Shown here piece after piece: positions 8,279-16,728 of a stretch of DNA of 64,000 nucleotides. The stretch covers positions 558,001-622,000 of the forward strand of contig NZ_JAFCJI010000001.1 in NCBI RefSeq assembly GCF_018131105.1, given 5' to 3'. The number at the start of each line of letters is the position of its first letter. The stretch's first letter is position 1. The notes beneath the pieces are model-generated. The model did not search any database and was not told the origin of the DNA. It saw only the letters and a list, made by a program, of their open reading frames with translations. The DNA is from Bradyrhizobium manausense. GTDB lineage: Bacteria > Pseudomonadota > Alphaproteobacteria > Rhizobiales > Xanthobacteraceae. The position numbers and the translations under genes were made by a program.

Positions 8279-9615
8279 GCGCACCCATTGTCCTGGCGTT
8301 GATGTCGATCTGCTTTCTGTCGTTCGGCTATCTCGGCGTGCCCGTGCCGTTCTCGCTGATGGCCGGTGTCTTCATTGGCGCGATCCTGTCCGATGTGTCG
8401 CTCGCCGCGATCATCCAGAAGATCTTCGACGGCGTCGATTCCGAGGCGCTGCTGGCGATCCCGTTCTTCCTGCTGGTCGGCGAGCTCATGAGCTCGGCCA
8501 ACGTGGTGGTGCGAATAGCCAATCTCTCGGTGTCGCTGGTCGGGCATATCAGGGGCGGGCTGTCGCAGGTCGTGGTCGTCTTCAGCATGTTCTTCTCGGA
8601 GATGTCGGGCTCGACCACCGCCGACGTCGCCGTGATGAGCCGTGCGCTCGGCGGCCCGATGAAGCGCGAAGGCTACGAGCCCGCGTTCATCGCAGCGATC
8701 ATCGCGTCGGCCTCGACCATCGCGGCCCTGGTGCCGCCGAGCATCACGGCCGTGGTCTATGGCGCCGTCGGCAACGTCTCGATTGCCGGCCTGTTCATGG
8801 CGGGCGTGGTGCCGGGCCTGATGATCGGCTTCGGGCTGATGATCTATTGCTACTTCTTCGGCCCTTCGGGCCTGCGCAAGCCGCGCGCGCCGCTGCGGCA
8901 AGTCATATTCGCGGCCGGTGACGCGGCCCTGCCGATGATGATCCCGGTGATCCTGCTGGGCGGCATCCTGACCGGCTGGTTCACGCCGACGGAGGCCGGC
9001 GTCGTCGCCGTGGTCTGGATCATCCTGGTCGTGATCCCCGCGCTCAACCGTGGCCACTTCAGGAAGATCCCCTACGATTTCTGCCTCGCAGGCCTGATCT
9101 TCTCGCTGCCGCTGATCACCATCGGCGCCGCCAACGCCTTCGGCTGGATGCTCGCTTATTTGCGCGGCGCCAGCTACATCGCCGAGATGATCACCTCGAT
9201 CGCGGGCAACGATCCGCATCTGATCATGCTGCTGATGGTGCTGCTGTTCACCGTGGTCGGCGATTTCATCGAGCCGGTGCCGACCATCATCATCTTCATG
9301 CCGCTGGTGAACACGCTGACGGAAGCCGGCGACATCAACGGCGTCCACATGGGCGTGGTATTGATCGCGACGCTCGCTTTCGGCCTGATCACGCCGCCCT
9401 ATGGGCTCGTGCTGCTGATGGCGTCGAAATTCGTCGGCATCAGTTTTGCCAAGGCGTTACGCGCGGCGCTGCCGATCTATGTGGTGTTCTTCGCCACTAT
9501 CGCCTTCGCGATCTATTTCCCGAGCGTGGTGCTGTGGCTGCCGCAGAAAGTGCTCCCGGAATCGGTCGGCTGCTTCAAGTCGCCTGCGGGAACCGGCTAC
9601 ATCTGCCCGAAGTAG
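8275..9615 (+). CDS. dctM: TRAP transporter large permease (DctM family)
   Basis: This is the large permease of the TRAP transporter, 446 residues and about 12 hydrophobic segments. It is a sodium-driven carboxylate importer with DctP and DctQ. Family elements are visible: P-V-P-F-S-L-M near the start, A-I-P-F-F-L-L-V-G-E, and the S-M-F-F-S-E-M-S-G-S-T-T-A-D-V-A core that matches a DctM substrate and sodium site. The GTG at 8275 overlaps the dctQ stop by four bases. It is the last gene of the operon and ends 3 bases from the convergent enoyl-CoA hydratase gene, with no clear terminator in between. Confidence 0.93.
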   Translation: MSAPIVLALMSICFLSFGYLGVPVPFSLMAGVFIGAILSDVSLAAIIQKIFDGVDSEALLAIPFFLLVGELMSSANVVVRIANLSVSLVGHIRGGLSQVVVVFSMFFSEMSGSTTADVAVMSRALGGPMKREGYEPAFIAAIIASASTIAALVPPSITAVVYGAVGNVSIAGLFMAGVVPGLMIGFGLMIYCYFFGPSGLRKPRAPLRQVIFAAGDAALPMMIPVILLGGILTGWFTPTEAGVVAVVWIILVVIPALNRGHFRKIPYDFCLAGLIFSLPLITIGAANAFGWMLAYLRGASYIAEMITSIAGNDPHLIMLLMVLLFTVVGDFIEPVPTIIIFMPLVNTLTEAGDINGVHMGVVLIATLAFGLITPPYGLVLLMASKFVGISFAKALRAALPIYVVFFATIAFAIYFPSVVLWLPQKVLPESVGCFKSPAGTGYICPK

Positions 9616-9618
9616 ATA

Positions 9619-10413
9619 TCACTTGGCCTTGCTCGTGAACTTCTTCACGGCAACACGAAATTCCTCCGTGTTCATCGCCATGATGATCTTGTGCTCCTCG
9701 GCATCGAGCTGCTGCTTCACCGGCGTGGTGGCGGCCGCATAGACCAGCGACTTGGTGCCTGATATCGCCGCGGCCGGGTTCTGCGCCAGACGTTCGGCGA
9801 GTTTTCGCGTGGCTGCCTTCAGCTCGGCCGCGGGAACGGTCTTGGCGACGAGGCCCCACTGATGAGCCTGCTGCGCCGTAAAATTGTCCTCGGCCAGGAA
9901 AATCTGCAGCGCACGGCGCGAGCCGACCGTGCCGACGATCCCGACCGTCGAGCCGCCATCCGGCGACACGCCGATCTTGGCGTAGGCGGGGGTGAATTTG
10001 GCATCGTCGGCCGCGATGCAGAGATCGGTGACGAAGGCGAGGCCCATGCCGGCGCCGGCAGCCGAGCCGTGCACGCTCGACAGCGAGATCGTCGGCATGC
10101 GCCTGACGATCTCGATGAAGGCGTGATAGTGCTTGAGCAGCTCGCCGACCACGGGCGTCACATTGTTGGCCTCGGCCGCCGCCCCAATCGTCTGCAGATC
10201 CCCGCCCGCCGAGAAGGCGCGGCCTTCGCCCTCGAGCACGACGACACGGATTGAGTCATCGCCTTCGATGTAGGCCGCGAGCTGTTCCAGCTTCTGCGCG
10301 ATCGCAAGGTTGATCGAGTTGAACGCGGCGGGGCGGTTCAGCGTGATGGTCGCGATCGGGCCGTCGATCCGCAGCAGCGCAGGATCGTCGGGCTTTGAGA
10401 CGGGAGCTGGCAT
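9619..10413 (-). CDS. Enoyl-CoA hydratase/isomerase family protein
   Basis: This is a 264-residue crotonase-fold enzyme that acts on acyl-CoA substrates in the cytoplasm. The oxyanion-hole segments are intact (A-F-S-A-G-G-D-L and H-G-S-A-A-G-A-G-M-G-L). At the acid/base position the loop reads G-V-S-P-D-G-G-S-T, with Asp where classical hydratases have Glu. That pattern is common in isomerase-type members such as PaaG, so isomerisation is at least as likely as hydration. The ATG at 10413 gives the usual family length, while an upstream ATG at 10518 would add an unlikely Arg-rich leader. It is monocistronic and divergent from the flavoprotein gene, with a 204-base gap. Confidence 0.88.
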   Translation of the reverse strand: MPAPVSKPDDPALLRIDGPIATITLNRPAAFNSINLAIAQKLEQLAAYIEGDDSIRVVVLEGEGRAFSAGGDLQTIGAAAEANNVTPVVGELLKHYHAFIEIVRRMPTISLSSVHGSAAGAGMGLAFVTDLCIAADDAKFTPAYAKIGVSPDGGSTVGIVGTVGSRRALQIFLAEDNFTAQQAHQWGLVAKTVPAAELKAATRKLAERLAQNPAAAISGTKSLVYAAATTPVKQQLDAEEHKIIMAMNTEEFRVAVKKFTSKAK

Positions 10414-10617
10414 CTGGAATATCTCCGGCTGGAGGTTCGTTGCTGCAACTAAATCGCAGAAGGCGAGGGGAGACAATCCCCGGGCGCCAATCCCCCGGCG
10501 GCGGCCCTTGCGTCCCACGGAATGATCGGCTCATATGGGGGCGCCTTCGTTTAGGGACGGACACGAGCGCCGGCTCCTCCTAGGCTAGCCAAGCCATCTT
10601 TAGCGAGAGGAGACGAC

Positions 10618-10659
10618 ATGAGTGACGCTCGTGTCTTGCGGAAATGGGCTGTCCAATGA
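10618..10659 (+). CDS. Possible 13-codon leader peptide overlapping the next start
   Basis: ATG at 10618 has the best Shine-Dalgarno of this locus, GAGAGGAGA directly upstream, and opens a 13-codon frame (M-S-D-A-R-V-L-R-K-W-A-V-Q) that ends in TGA at 10657-10659. The ATG of the flavoprotein at 10656 overlaps that stop (ATGA), while the flavoprotein start itself has no good ribosome site. Translation of the leader would deliver ribosomes to the main start. The peptide need not have a function; a frameshifted former N-terminus is an alternative. Confidence 0.4.
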   Translation: MSDARVLRKWAVQ

Positions 10660-11876
10660 CTGACGGTCCGGTGATGATTGTCGGTGCCGGCCATGGTGGC
10701 TACCAGGTCGCGGCATCCCTGCGGCAGGCGGGTTTTTCGGACCGCATCTGCCTGATCAACGACGAGGCGCATCTGCCCTATCAGCGGCCGCCGCTGTCCA
10801 AGGCCTACATCAAGGGCTCGGCCGGGCCCGAGAGCCTGATGTTCCGCCCCGAGAAGTTTTATCAGGACCAGACCATCGAGTTGATCGCCGGTCGGGCCGT
10901 CTCGATCGATCGCGCCGCGCGAAAAGTTCTGCTCGCCTCGGGCGAACAGCTTTCCTACGGCCACCTGATCCTGGCGACCGGCGCGCGCAACCGGCTGCTC
11001 GATCTGCCCAATGCCAACCTGCCCGACGTGAAATATCTGCGCATCCTCGACGAGAGCGAAGCGCTGCGAAAGCTCATTCCGTCGAAGACGCGCGTCGTGG
11101 TGATCGGCGCCGGCTTCATCGGTCTGGAATTCGCCGCCACCGCGCGGATCAAGGGCCTCGAGGTCGACGTGCTCGAACTGGCCCCGCGCGTGATGGCGCG
11201 CGCGGTGACGGCGGAGGTCTCGGATTATTTCCAGGCGCGGCATCGCGAGGCCGGCATCCGCATTCACCTCGGCGTGCAGGCAACCTCGATCGAGGCCGAG
11301 AACGGCAAGGTCACCGGCGTCTCCTTGAGCGACGGCCGGCATCTGCCGGCCGATCTCGTCGTGGTCGGCGTCGGCGTGCTGCCGAACATCGAGCTTGCGG
11401 CCGAGGCGGGACTGCCGGTCGCGGCCGGCATCATCGTCGACGAATATCTCTCAACCGCTGATCCGAACATTTCGGCGATCGGCGACTGCGCGCTGTTTGC
11501 AAGCCCGCGCTTCGGCGGCTCGCTGCGGCTGGAATCGGTGCAGAACGCCACCGATCACGCCCGTTGCCTCGCGGCGCGGCTGACCGGCGACAGGAAGCCT
11601 TACGACGGCCACCCCTGGTTCTGGAGCGACCAGGGCGACGACAAGCTCCAGATCGCGGGCCTCACCACCGGCTACGATCGTGTCGTGCTGCGTGGCGATC
11701 CCGCCAGGAAGGCTTTTTCGGCGTTCTGCTACCACGGCGACAGACTGCTCGGCATCGAATCGATCAACCGCGCCGGCGATCACATGTTCGGCCGCCGCTT
11801 GCAGGCGATGGACCGTTCGATCACGCCGGAGCAGGCCGCAGACGAGAGCTTTGACCTGAAGAGCGCGCTGGCCTGA
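10656..11876 (+). CDS. FAD-dependent oxidoreductase, ferredoxin/rubredoxin reductase type
   Basis: This is a 406-residue flavoprotein of the putidaredoxin/rhodocoxin reductase class, which passes electrons from NAD(P)H to a ferredoxin for P450s or dioxygenases. An N-terminal FAD-binding G-A-G-H-G-G-Y is followed by A-T-G-A-R, a central NAD-binding G-A-G-F-I-G-L-E-F at about 150-158, and the A-I-G-D-C-A FAD segment near 270. A C-terminal reductase domain contains W-F-W-S-D-Q. The start at 10656 overlaps the 13-codon leader. No ferredoxin gene is adjacent; the closest P450 without its own reductase is the one ending at 24410. It ends one base before the convergent ribokinase gene. Confidence 0.88.
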   Translation: MTDGPVMIVGAGHGGYQVAASLRQAGFSDRICLINDEAHLPYQRPPLSKAYIKGSAGPESLMFRPEKFYQDQTIELIAGRAVSIDRAARKVLLASGEQLSYGHLILATGARNRLLDLPNANLPDVKYLRILDESEALRKLIPSKTRVVVIGAGFIGLEFAATARIKGLEVDVLELAPRVMARAVTAEVSDYFQARHREAGIRIHLGVQATSIEAENGKVTGVSLSDGRHLPADLVVVGVGVLPNIELAAEAGLPVAAGIIVDEYLSTADPNISAIGDCALFASPRFGGSLRLESVQNATDHARCLAARLTGDRKPYDGHPWFWSDQGDDKLQIAGLTTGYDRVVLRGDPARKAFSAFCYHGDRLLGIESINRAGDHMFGRRLQAMDRSITPEQAADESFDLKSALA

Positions 11877-12791
11877 TCAGCCGGCGCTGATCACCGCCGC
11901 CACGTCCGCGGCCGTCGGCATCGATGGTCCGGCGCCCATCCGCTGCACGCTGATCGAGGCGGCGGCGTTGGCGAAGGTGAGGGCGGCGCGCAACGCGATC
12001 CCATCGGCCAGTTGCGAGGCGAGCGCGCCGACGAAGCAATCGCCGGCGCCTGTCGTGTCGACCGCTTTCACGGCGCGGCCGGGCACCGCAAATTCCTCGC
12101 GGCCGGCGAGCGCGAGCACGCCACGTTTTCCCAGCGTGACACAAATGGTCTGGTCCGCGCGCGCCTGAAGTTTTCGCGCGACGCCGATGATCTTTGCCGC
12201 TTCGTCGGTGTCCGAAAGCTCGACGCCTGCGAGAAAACCAAGCTCGGTCTCGTTCAGCACGAGGATGTCGACCAGCGCGAGCAACTCGGCGGACATCTTT
12301 TGCGCCGGTGCCGGATTCAGTACCGTCGTCGCCCCGGCGGACCGCGCCCGCTGGAAGAATGCGGCAATCGTCGGCAGCGGGATCTCGAACTGGCTGACCG
12401 CGACGTCGCCCTTCGTCAGCGGCGCATCCGCAACGTCGTCCGCACTGACCAGCGCATTGCTGCCGGGGATGACGACGATGGTGTTGTCGGACTCGGCGAC
12501 GGTGATGATCGCGGTGCCGCTATGCGTGTCGGCCTCGCGGACGGAGCCGAGATCGATGCCCTGTGCGCCGAGGAATGTCCGCAGCTCCGCCCCGAACGCA
12601 TCCTTGCCCAGCCGCCCAATCAGCGTGGTCTTCACGCCGAGCCGCGCCGCCGCGACCGCCTGGTTCGCGCCCTTGCCGCCCGGAAAATACAGCACCTCGC
12701 GGCCGGCAACGGTCTCGCCGACCTTCGGGTGGCGATCGGCAGTCGCCACCACATCCATGTTGATGCTGCCGGCGATGAAGACGCGCCCCAT
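11877..12791 (-). CDS. rbsK: Ribokinase (PfkB family)
   Basis: This is a 304-residue PfkB-family kinase closest in pattern to ribokinase, which phosphorylates ribose at O5 using ATP. It begins with G-S-I-N-M-D-V-V and has the G-G-K-G-A-N-Q-A-V-A-A-A-R-L-G sugar-binding signature near 42-56 and the T-T-G-A-G-D-C-F catalytic segment (Asp as base, glycines as anion hole) near 250. The ATG at 12791 starts at the first beta strand. It is the second gene of a two-kinase unit, 19 bases after the other PfkB gene. No ribose transporter is adjacent. Confidence 0.88.
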   Translation of the reverse strand: MGRVFIAGSINMDVVATADRHPKVGETVAGREVLYFPGGKGANQAVAAARLGVKTTLIGRLGKDAFGAELRTFLGAQGIDLGSVREADTHSGTAIITVAESDNTIVVIPGSNALVSADDVADAPLTKGDVAVSQFEIPLPTIAAFFQRARSAGATTVLNPAPAQKMSAELLALVDILVLNETELGFLAGVELSDTDEAAKIIGVARKLQARADQTICVTLGKRGVLALAGREEFAVPGRAVKAVDTTGAGDCFVGALASQLADGIALRAALTFANAAASISVQRMGAGPSMPTAADVAAVISAG

Positions 12792-12810
12792 GACGATTCC
12801 TTGCGAAGCC

Positions 12811-13704
12811 TTAGACCCGGACTTCGAACTCGTGCCTGACTTTGGCGATGTCGACAAGCGTCGGCAGGCCGGCCTCGTTGCCGAGGCGCTGGATCTTGAA
12901 GGTCGAGGCGGCGCGCGCAAAGTCAAAATGCTCGCGCCAGCTTTTGCCGGGGTGTGCGAGGTAGGAGTAGACATAGGCGCCGTGGAAGACGTCGCCTGCG
13001 CCGTTGGTGTCGATCACGCGCTCGCGCGGGATCGGCATCGCCGGCATGATCTCGACCGCGCCCGTCTCGTTGTACCAGAGCAGGCCCTTCTCACCCATGG
13101 TGATGCCGCCGATCTTGCAACCGCGGCCCTTGAGGTAGTCGAGCATCTTCTCCGGCGTGAGGTCCATCTGTTCGCACAGGCGCTCGGCGACGATGGCGAC
13201 GTCGATGAACTCCAGCAGCTCATGTGTGTTGGTGCGCAGGCCGCCGCCGTCGAGCGAGGTCAGGATGCCGGCCTCGCGGCAAACTTTTGCATAGTGGATC
13301 GCCGCATCGGGCTGATGGCCATCGATATGCAGGGCGCGACAGCCGCCGAGATTGAGCATCGGAAAGGGATGGATGTGCTCGTCGTCGCGGCAGCGGACGA
13401 TGGCGCGCTTGCCGTCCTTGGGCATGATGAAGGAGAGGGAGGATTGGTTCACCTTGCGGCCATGAAGCGAGATCGCGTATTTCGCGCACATGTCCTGGAA
13501 CATGCGGCCAAGCCAGTCATTGGCCGCGGTGGCGATCAGGTCCGGCACGATGCCGAGCTTGGCGCAGCAGAACGCCGCCGTGACCGCGTTGCCGCCGAAA
13601 GAGACCGCGTAGTCGGTTGCCACGTGCTTTTCGTCGCCGGTCGGCATGTGGTCGGTGATGAAGACGACGTCGATATAGGTCTGTCCGATAAAGAGAGCCT
13701 GCAT
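12811..13704 (-). CDS. PfkB-family carbohydrate kinase, substrate unknown
   Basis: This is a 297-residue PfkB-type sugar kinase. The N-terminal S-F-G-G-N-A-V-T-A-A-F sugar site and the C-terminal D-T-N-G-A-G-D-V-F-H-G-A-Y ATP/catalytic motif are both intact. It differs from the neighbouring ribokinase in lacking G-G-K-G, so a different substrate (keto-sugar or sugar acid) is likely. It is cotranscribed with the ribokinase gene on the minus strand. It could serve the unnamed sugar pathway encoded at 15.9-23.6 kb, but nothing in the sequence proves that link. Confidence 0.85.
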   Translation of the reverse strand: MQALFIGQTYIDVVFITDHMPTGDEKHVATDYAVSFGGNAVTAAFCCAKLGIVPDLIATAANDWLGRMFQDMCAKYAISLHGRKVNQSSLSFIMPKDGKRAIVRCRDDEHIHPFPMLNLGGCRALHIDGHQPDAAIHYAKVCREAGILTSLDGGGLRTNTHELLEFIDVAIVAERLCEQMDLTPEKMLDYLKGRGCKIGGITMGEKGLLWYNETGAVEIMPAMPIPRERVIDTNGAGDVFHGAYVYSYLAHPGKSWREHFDFARAASTFKIQRLGNEAGLPTLVDIAKVRHEFEVRV

Positions 13705-13914
13705 TGCTTGTCCGTGATGCGCGTGGTGGTCCCGTCCGGCGAGGTTTACTCTAACACCGGTTCCGCTTCTCAGACGCTGAAATTATTCGCAAAACCGCCG
13801 CTGAAGCGCTTGAGGTCGCCATGTGGCCGGAATACGACCATGTCAGTCCCATGCCAAGCCCGGACATTTGCCGTGTTTCGGGCCATGGTTCCAGGTCGAT
13901 CAAAAGGGGAAAGC

Positions 13915-14763
13915 ATGATCACCGGCCTCGATCACATCGTTGTTCTGGTCAAGGATATCGGTGCAGCCAAGGCGGCCTATCAAACGCTGCTGGCCCGTGC
14001 GCCGGCCTGGCAGAATTCCGGCGAGGGCGCCGACCGCGTGCTGTTCACCCTCGACAACATGACCATCGAATTGATGGCGCCGGACGGCTTCAGCGTGACG
14101 GCGGACCGGATGCGCGCGCTGCTCGCCGATCAGGAGGGCATGCTCGCCAGCCTGTGTTTTCGTGTCGCTGACATCGGCAAGATGCAGCGGCGGCTGGACC
14201 GGGTGGCGCTGAAGCCCGATCCCGTTGCCGAAGTCGAGAGCCGCGACGATGCCACCGGTGCGACGCTGCACTGGAAGCGCACGCGGGCCGCCACCGAGCT
14301 GACACGGGGCGTGCGCATGTTCTTCCTCGAGCTTGCCGAGGAGCGTCCGAAGTCGGTTGCTTCAGACGTCGCGCCGATCGACGGCCTCGACCACGTCGTC
14401 ATCACGACAGAGGATTCCGATCGGGCCGCCGCGCTCTACGGCGCGCGGCTCGGGCTCGATCTCGCGCTCGACCGCTCCCACCATGACTGGGGCCAGCTGA
14501 TGTTCTTCCGCTGCGGCGATCTCATCGTCGAAGTGGTGCGCCGCCCCGTCGCGGGCGGCGATGTCAGGCATGACCGGCTATGGGGCCTGAGCTGGCGCGT
14601 CGCCGACATCGACGCCACACGGTCCCGCCTGCTCGCCGCCGGCCTCGATGTCACCGAAGTCCGCAACGGCCGCAAGCCGGGCACGCGGATCTTGACGGTA
14701 CGCAACGGCACCTGCGGCATCCAGACCGTGCTGCTCGAGCGTTCGCCGAAACCGGTGGATTAG
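13915..14763 (+). CDS. Two-domain VOC (glyoxalase-like) protein
   Basis: This is a 282-residue protein with two vicinal-oxygen-chelate modules. The first begins G-L-D-H-I-V-V-L-V-K-D at residue 4 and the second begins G-L-D-H-V-V-I-T-T-E-D near residue 157. The histidine in each D-H pair and glutamates later in each domain (I-E-L-M and I-V-E-V-V-R) are usual metal-ligand positions. Members act as glyoxalases, dioxygenases or isomerases, and the substrate here cannot be named. AAAGGGGA precedes the ATG. It is divergent from the PfkB kinase and followed by a palindromic repeat. Confidence 0.82.
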   Translation: MITGLDHIVVLVKDIGAAKAAYQTLLARAPAWQNSGEGADRVLFTLDNMTIELMAPDGFSVTADRMRALLADQEGMLASLCFRVADIGKMQRRLDRVALKPDPVAEVESRDDATGATLHWKRTRAATELTRGVRMFFLELAEERPKSVASDVAPIDGLDHVVITTEDSDRAAALYGARLGLDLALDRSHHDWGQLMFFRCGDLIVEVVRRPVAGGDVRHDRLWGLSWRVADIDATRSRLLAAGLDVTEVRNGRKPGTRILTVRNGTCGIQTVLLERSPKPVD

Positions 14764-14779
14764 GGGACGTTCTCTCCTC

Positions 14780-14867
14780 CCGTCATTGCGAGCGCAGCGA
14801 AGCAATCCAGACTGTCGCCGCGGAAGCTGTCTGGATTGCTTCGTCGCTTCGCTCCTCGCAATGACGG
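14780..14867. repeat. Palindromic repeat R1, copy 1
   Basis: This is an 88-base inverted repeat. It starts CCGTCATTGCGAG and ends with the reverse complement CTCGCAATGACGG. Inside, GAAGCAATCCAGA pairs with TCTGGATTGCTTC around a short centre. Further copies lie at 17728-17815 and 21403-21526, with a remnant at 55948-55979. It separates the VOC gene from the TetR gene, and read through in frame it falsely lengthens the TetR reading frame at its N-terminus. Confidence 0.9.
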
Positions 14868-14916
14868 CGAGGGCGTGGTACATGGCATACCGAGAGCATC
14901 CAGCGAGCACCCCGGT

Positions 14917-15630
14917 TTGGCGAAGGCAACGGCAAAGCGAACTCTGAAATGGCAGCGCGATCCCGAGGGGATGCGGCTGCGCATTCTCGAGGCTGCCAAG
15001 CAGGAGTTTTCCGCTCACGGGCTCGCCGGTGCGCGCGTCGACCGCATCGCGGCCAACGCGGGCGCCAACAAGCGCATGCTGTACTACCACGTCGGCAACA
15101 AGGACGACCTCTATCTCGCGGTGCTCGAGGGAGCCTATGACAAGATCCGCAGCGAGGAGCGGGGGCTCGATCTCGAACATCTCGATCCGCCCGAGGCAAT
15201 CAAGCGGCTGATCGAGTTCACCTGGGGTTACTTCCTGCGCAATCCGGAATTCCTGTCGCTGCTCCAGACCGAGAACCTCGTGCGCGCAAAGCATCTCAAG
15301 CGCTCGACCAAGGTCAAGTCGATGCACTCGCCTTTCGTCGAGATGATCCGCACGGTGGTGAGGCGCGGCGTCGACAGCGGCGATTTCCAGGTCGCGGTCG
15401 ATCCGGTGCAGCTCTACATCTCGATCGCGGGCCTCTGCTTCTTCTATCTCTCGAACTCGGCCACGCTCAGCGTCATCTTCGGCCGCGACCTGCTCGCCAA
15501 GGACGCCAAGGACGAGCGCCTCGCGCACATGGTCGGCTTGGTGCTCGCCGCGCTGACGGGGCAGTCCGCGGCGCTGTTCGAGATCGCCAAGGCGCCGAAG
15601 TCGCGCACTGGCGTGGTGCAGGCGGTTTAG
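14917..15630 (+). CDS. TetR-family transcriptional regulator
   Basis: This is a TetR-type regulator of about 237 residues. The N-terminal three-helix DNA-binding domain is clear (R-I-L-E-A-A-K-Q-E-F-S-A-H-G, then V-D-R-I-A-A-N-A-G and the Y-Y-H-V-G-N-K-D-D-L-Y end). The C-terminus is a helical ligand-binding region. The start is uncertain: TTG at 14917 fits family alignments but has a poor ribosome site, GTG at 14875 is an alternative, and the open frame further upstream is repeat DNA. It precedes the ABC transporter and four catabolic genes on the same strand and is the likely local regulator, separated from them by repeat R2. Confidence 0.85.
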   Translation: MAKATAKRTLKWQRDPEGMRLRILEAAKQEFSAHGLAGARVDRIAANAGANKRMLYYHVGNKDDLYLAVLEGAYDKIRSEERGLDLEHLDPPEAIKRLIEFTWGYFLRNPEFLSLLQTENLVRAKHLKRSTKVKSMHSPFVEMIRTVVRRGVDSGDFQVAVDPVQLYISIAGLCFFYLSNSATLSVIFGRDLLAKDAKDERLAHMVGLVLAALTGQSAALFEIAKAPKSRTGVVQAV

Positions 15631-15650
15631 CTCTCCAACTATCGCATTCG

Positions 15651-15763
15651 GCATGGCCAGGCTTGTCCCGGCCGTCCACGTGCGTCCGCGTGTGGGAGAG
15701 GCGTGGATCCGCGGGACATCTAGCGCGAAGACGCGTTTCGCGCTTCTGCCCGGGTATGACGGG
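15651..15763. repeat. Palindromic repeat R2, degenerate copy
   Basis: The left arm reads GCATGGCCAGGCTTGTCCC followed by GGCCGTCCACG, and the right arm has CGTGGATCCGCGGGACA. An inserted GCGCGAAGA/TCTTCGCGC-like hairpin (GCGCGAAGACGCGTTTCGCGC region, 15722-15742) precedes the closing GGGTATGACGG. It resembles the cleaner copy at 18725-18810 but has drifted. It lies between the TetR gene and the first transporter gene. Confidence 0.65.
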
Positions 15764-15863
15764 GGTGGAACCGGCACAAAACGTCACAGGGAAACCGCTG
15801 GACAGTATTTATCCAACGGGTTAATTTCTCCCCGGAAACGAAAAGGTCGATCGGGAGTGAGGC

Positions 15864-16673
15864 GTGGCTGAGCTGAGGCCGCAAGGTGCGGTGTCCAAGA
15901 TGCTGAATGCGGCCTGGGTGCGGCCGCTGTTGTTCCTTGTGTTCATCGTCATCGCCTGGGATCTCTCCATTCGGCTGTTCAAGATCCCCGCCTACCAGAT
16001 CCCGGCGCCGGCCGATGTGCTCGCCGTGCTGCGCAATGATTGGCCGGAATTGCTGCGCCAGTCCTGGCCCACCACTTACGCGACCATCTGGGGCTTCGTA
16101 CTTTCCGCGCTGTTCGGCATCCCCGTGGCGATGCTGATCGCGGGGTCGAAGACGGTGGAAAGCTACATCTATCCGCTGCTGGTGTTCTCGCAGTCGGTAC
16201 CGAAGATCGCGATTGCTCCGCTGTTCGTGGTCTGGTTCGGCTTCGGCATCCTGCCCAAGGTGATCTCGGCCTTCTTGCTCGGCTTCTTCCCGGTGGTCGT
16301 TTCCGCCGTGCAGGGTTTCAAATCGGTCGATCCTGACATGGTCGATCTCGCCCGCGCCATGCAGGGCAGCCGCTTCCAGGTGTTTTGCGCGGTGAACCTG
16401 CCGCACGCGCTGCCGGCGATTTTCTCCGGTCTCAAGGTCTCGGTGACGCTCGCCGTGGTCGGCGCGGTCGTCGGCGAATTTGTCGGCTCCAATTCCGGCA
16501 TCGGTTATGTGATGCAGCGCTCCATTGGCACGTTCGACCTGCCGACGATGTTCGCAGCGCTCGTCATCCTCGCGCTGCTCGGTGTCATCCTGTTCTGGGT
16601 CGTCGACCGGATCGAGAAGCTGGTCATTCCCTGGCATGTCAGCCAGCGTGAAGACGTGATTTTCGCCTCTTAA
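15864..16673 (+). CDS. ABC transporter permease (SsuC/ThiX type)
   Basis: This is a 269-residue inner-membrane permease of the taurine/sulfonate/pyrimidine importer class with about six hydrophobic segments. The cytoplasmic coupling motif is visible around residues 170-195 (D-L-A-R-A-M-Q-G-S, then P-H-A-L-P-A-I-F-S-G-L). The start is GTG at 15864 with GGGAGTGAGG before it. The binding protein follows in the same direction and the ATPase after that, giving a complete importer. The downstream enzymes suggest the cargo is a carbohydrate-like or cyclitol-like compound, although the transporter class is better known for sulfonates and vitamin precursors. Confidence 0.9.
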   Translation: MAELRPQGAVSKMLNAAWVRPLLFLVFIVIAWDLSIRLFKIPAYQIPAPADVLAVLRNDWPELLRQSWPTTYATIWGFVLSALFGIPVAMLIAGSKTVESYIYPLLVFSQSVPKIAIAPLFVVWFGFGILPKVISAFLLGFFPVVVSAVQGFKSVDPDMVDLARAMQGSRFQVFCAVNLPHALPAIFSGLKVSVTLAVVGAVVGEFVGSNSGIGYVMQRSIGTFDLPTMFAALVILALLGVILFWVVDRIEKLVIPWHVSQREDVIFAS

Positions 16674-16728
16674 CTCGAAGCAACGAACGGCCACCAACGG
16701 CCGAAACATAACGACAGGGAGAGTGACG

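Noticed and set aside
14836..14916. N-terminal extension of the TetR protein at 14917
   Set aside because: It is translated partly from repeat R1 and has no similarity to TetR N-termini.
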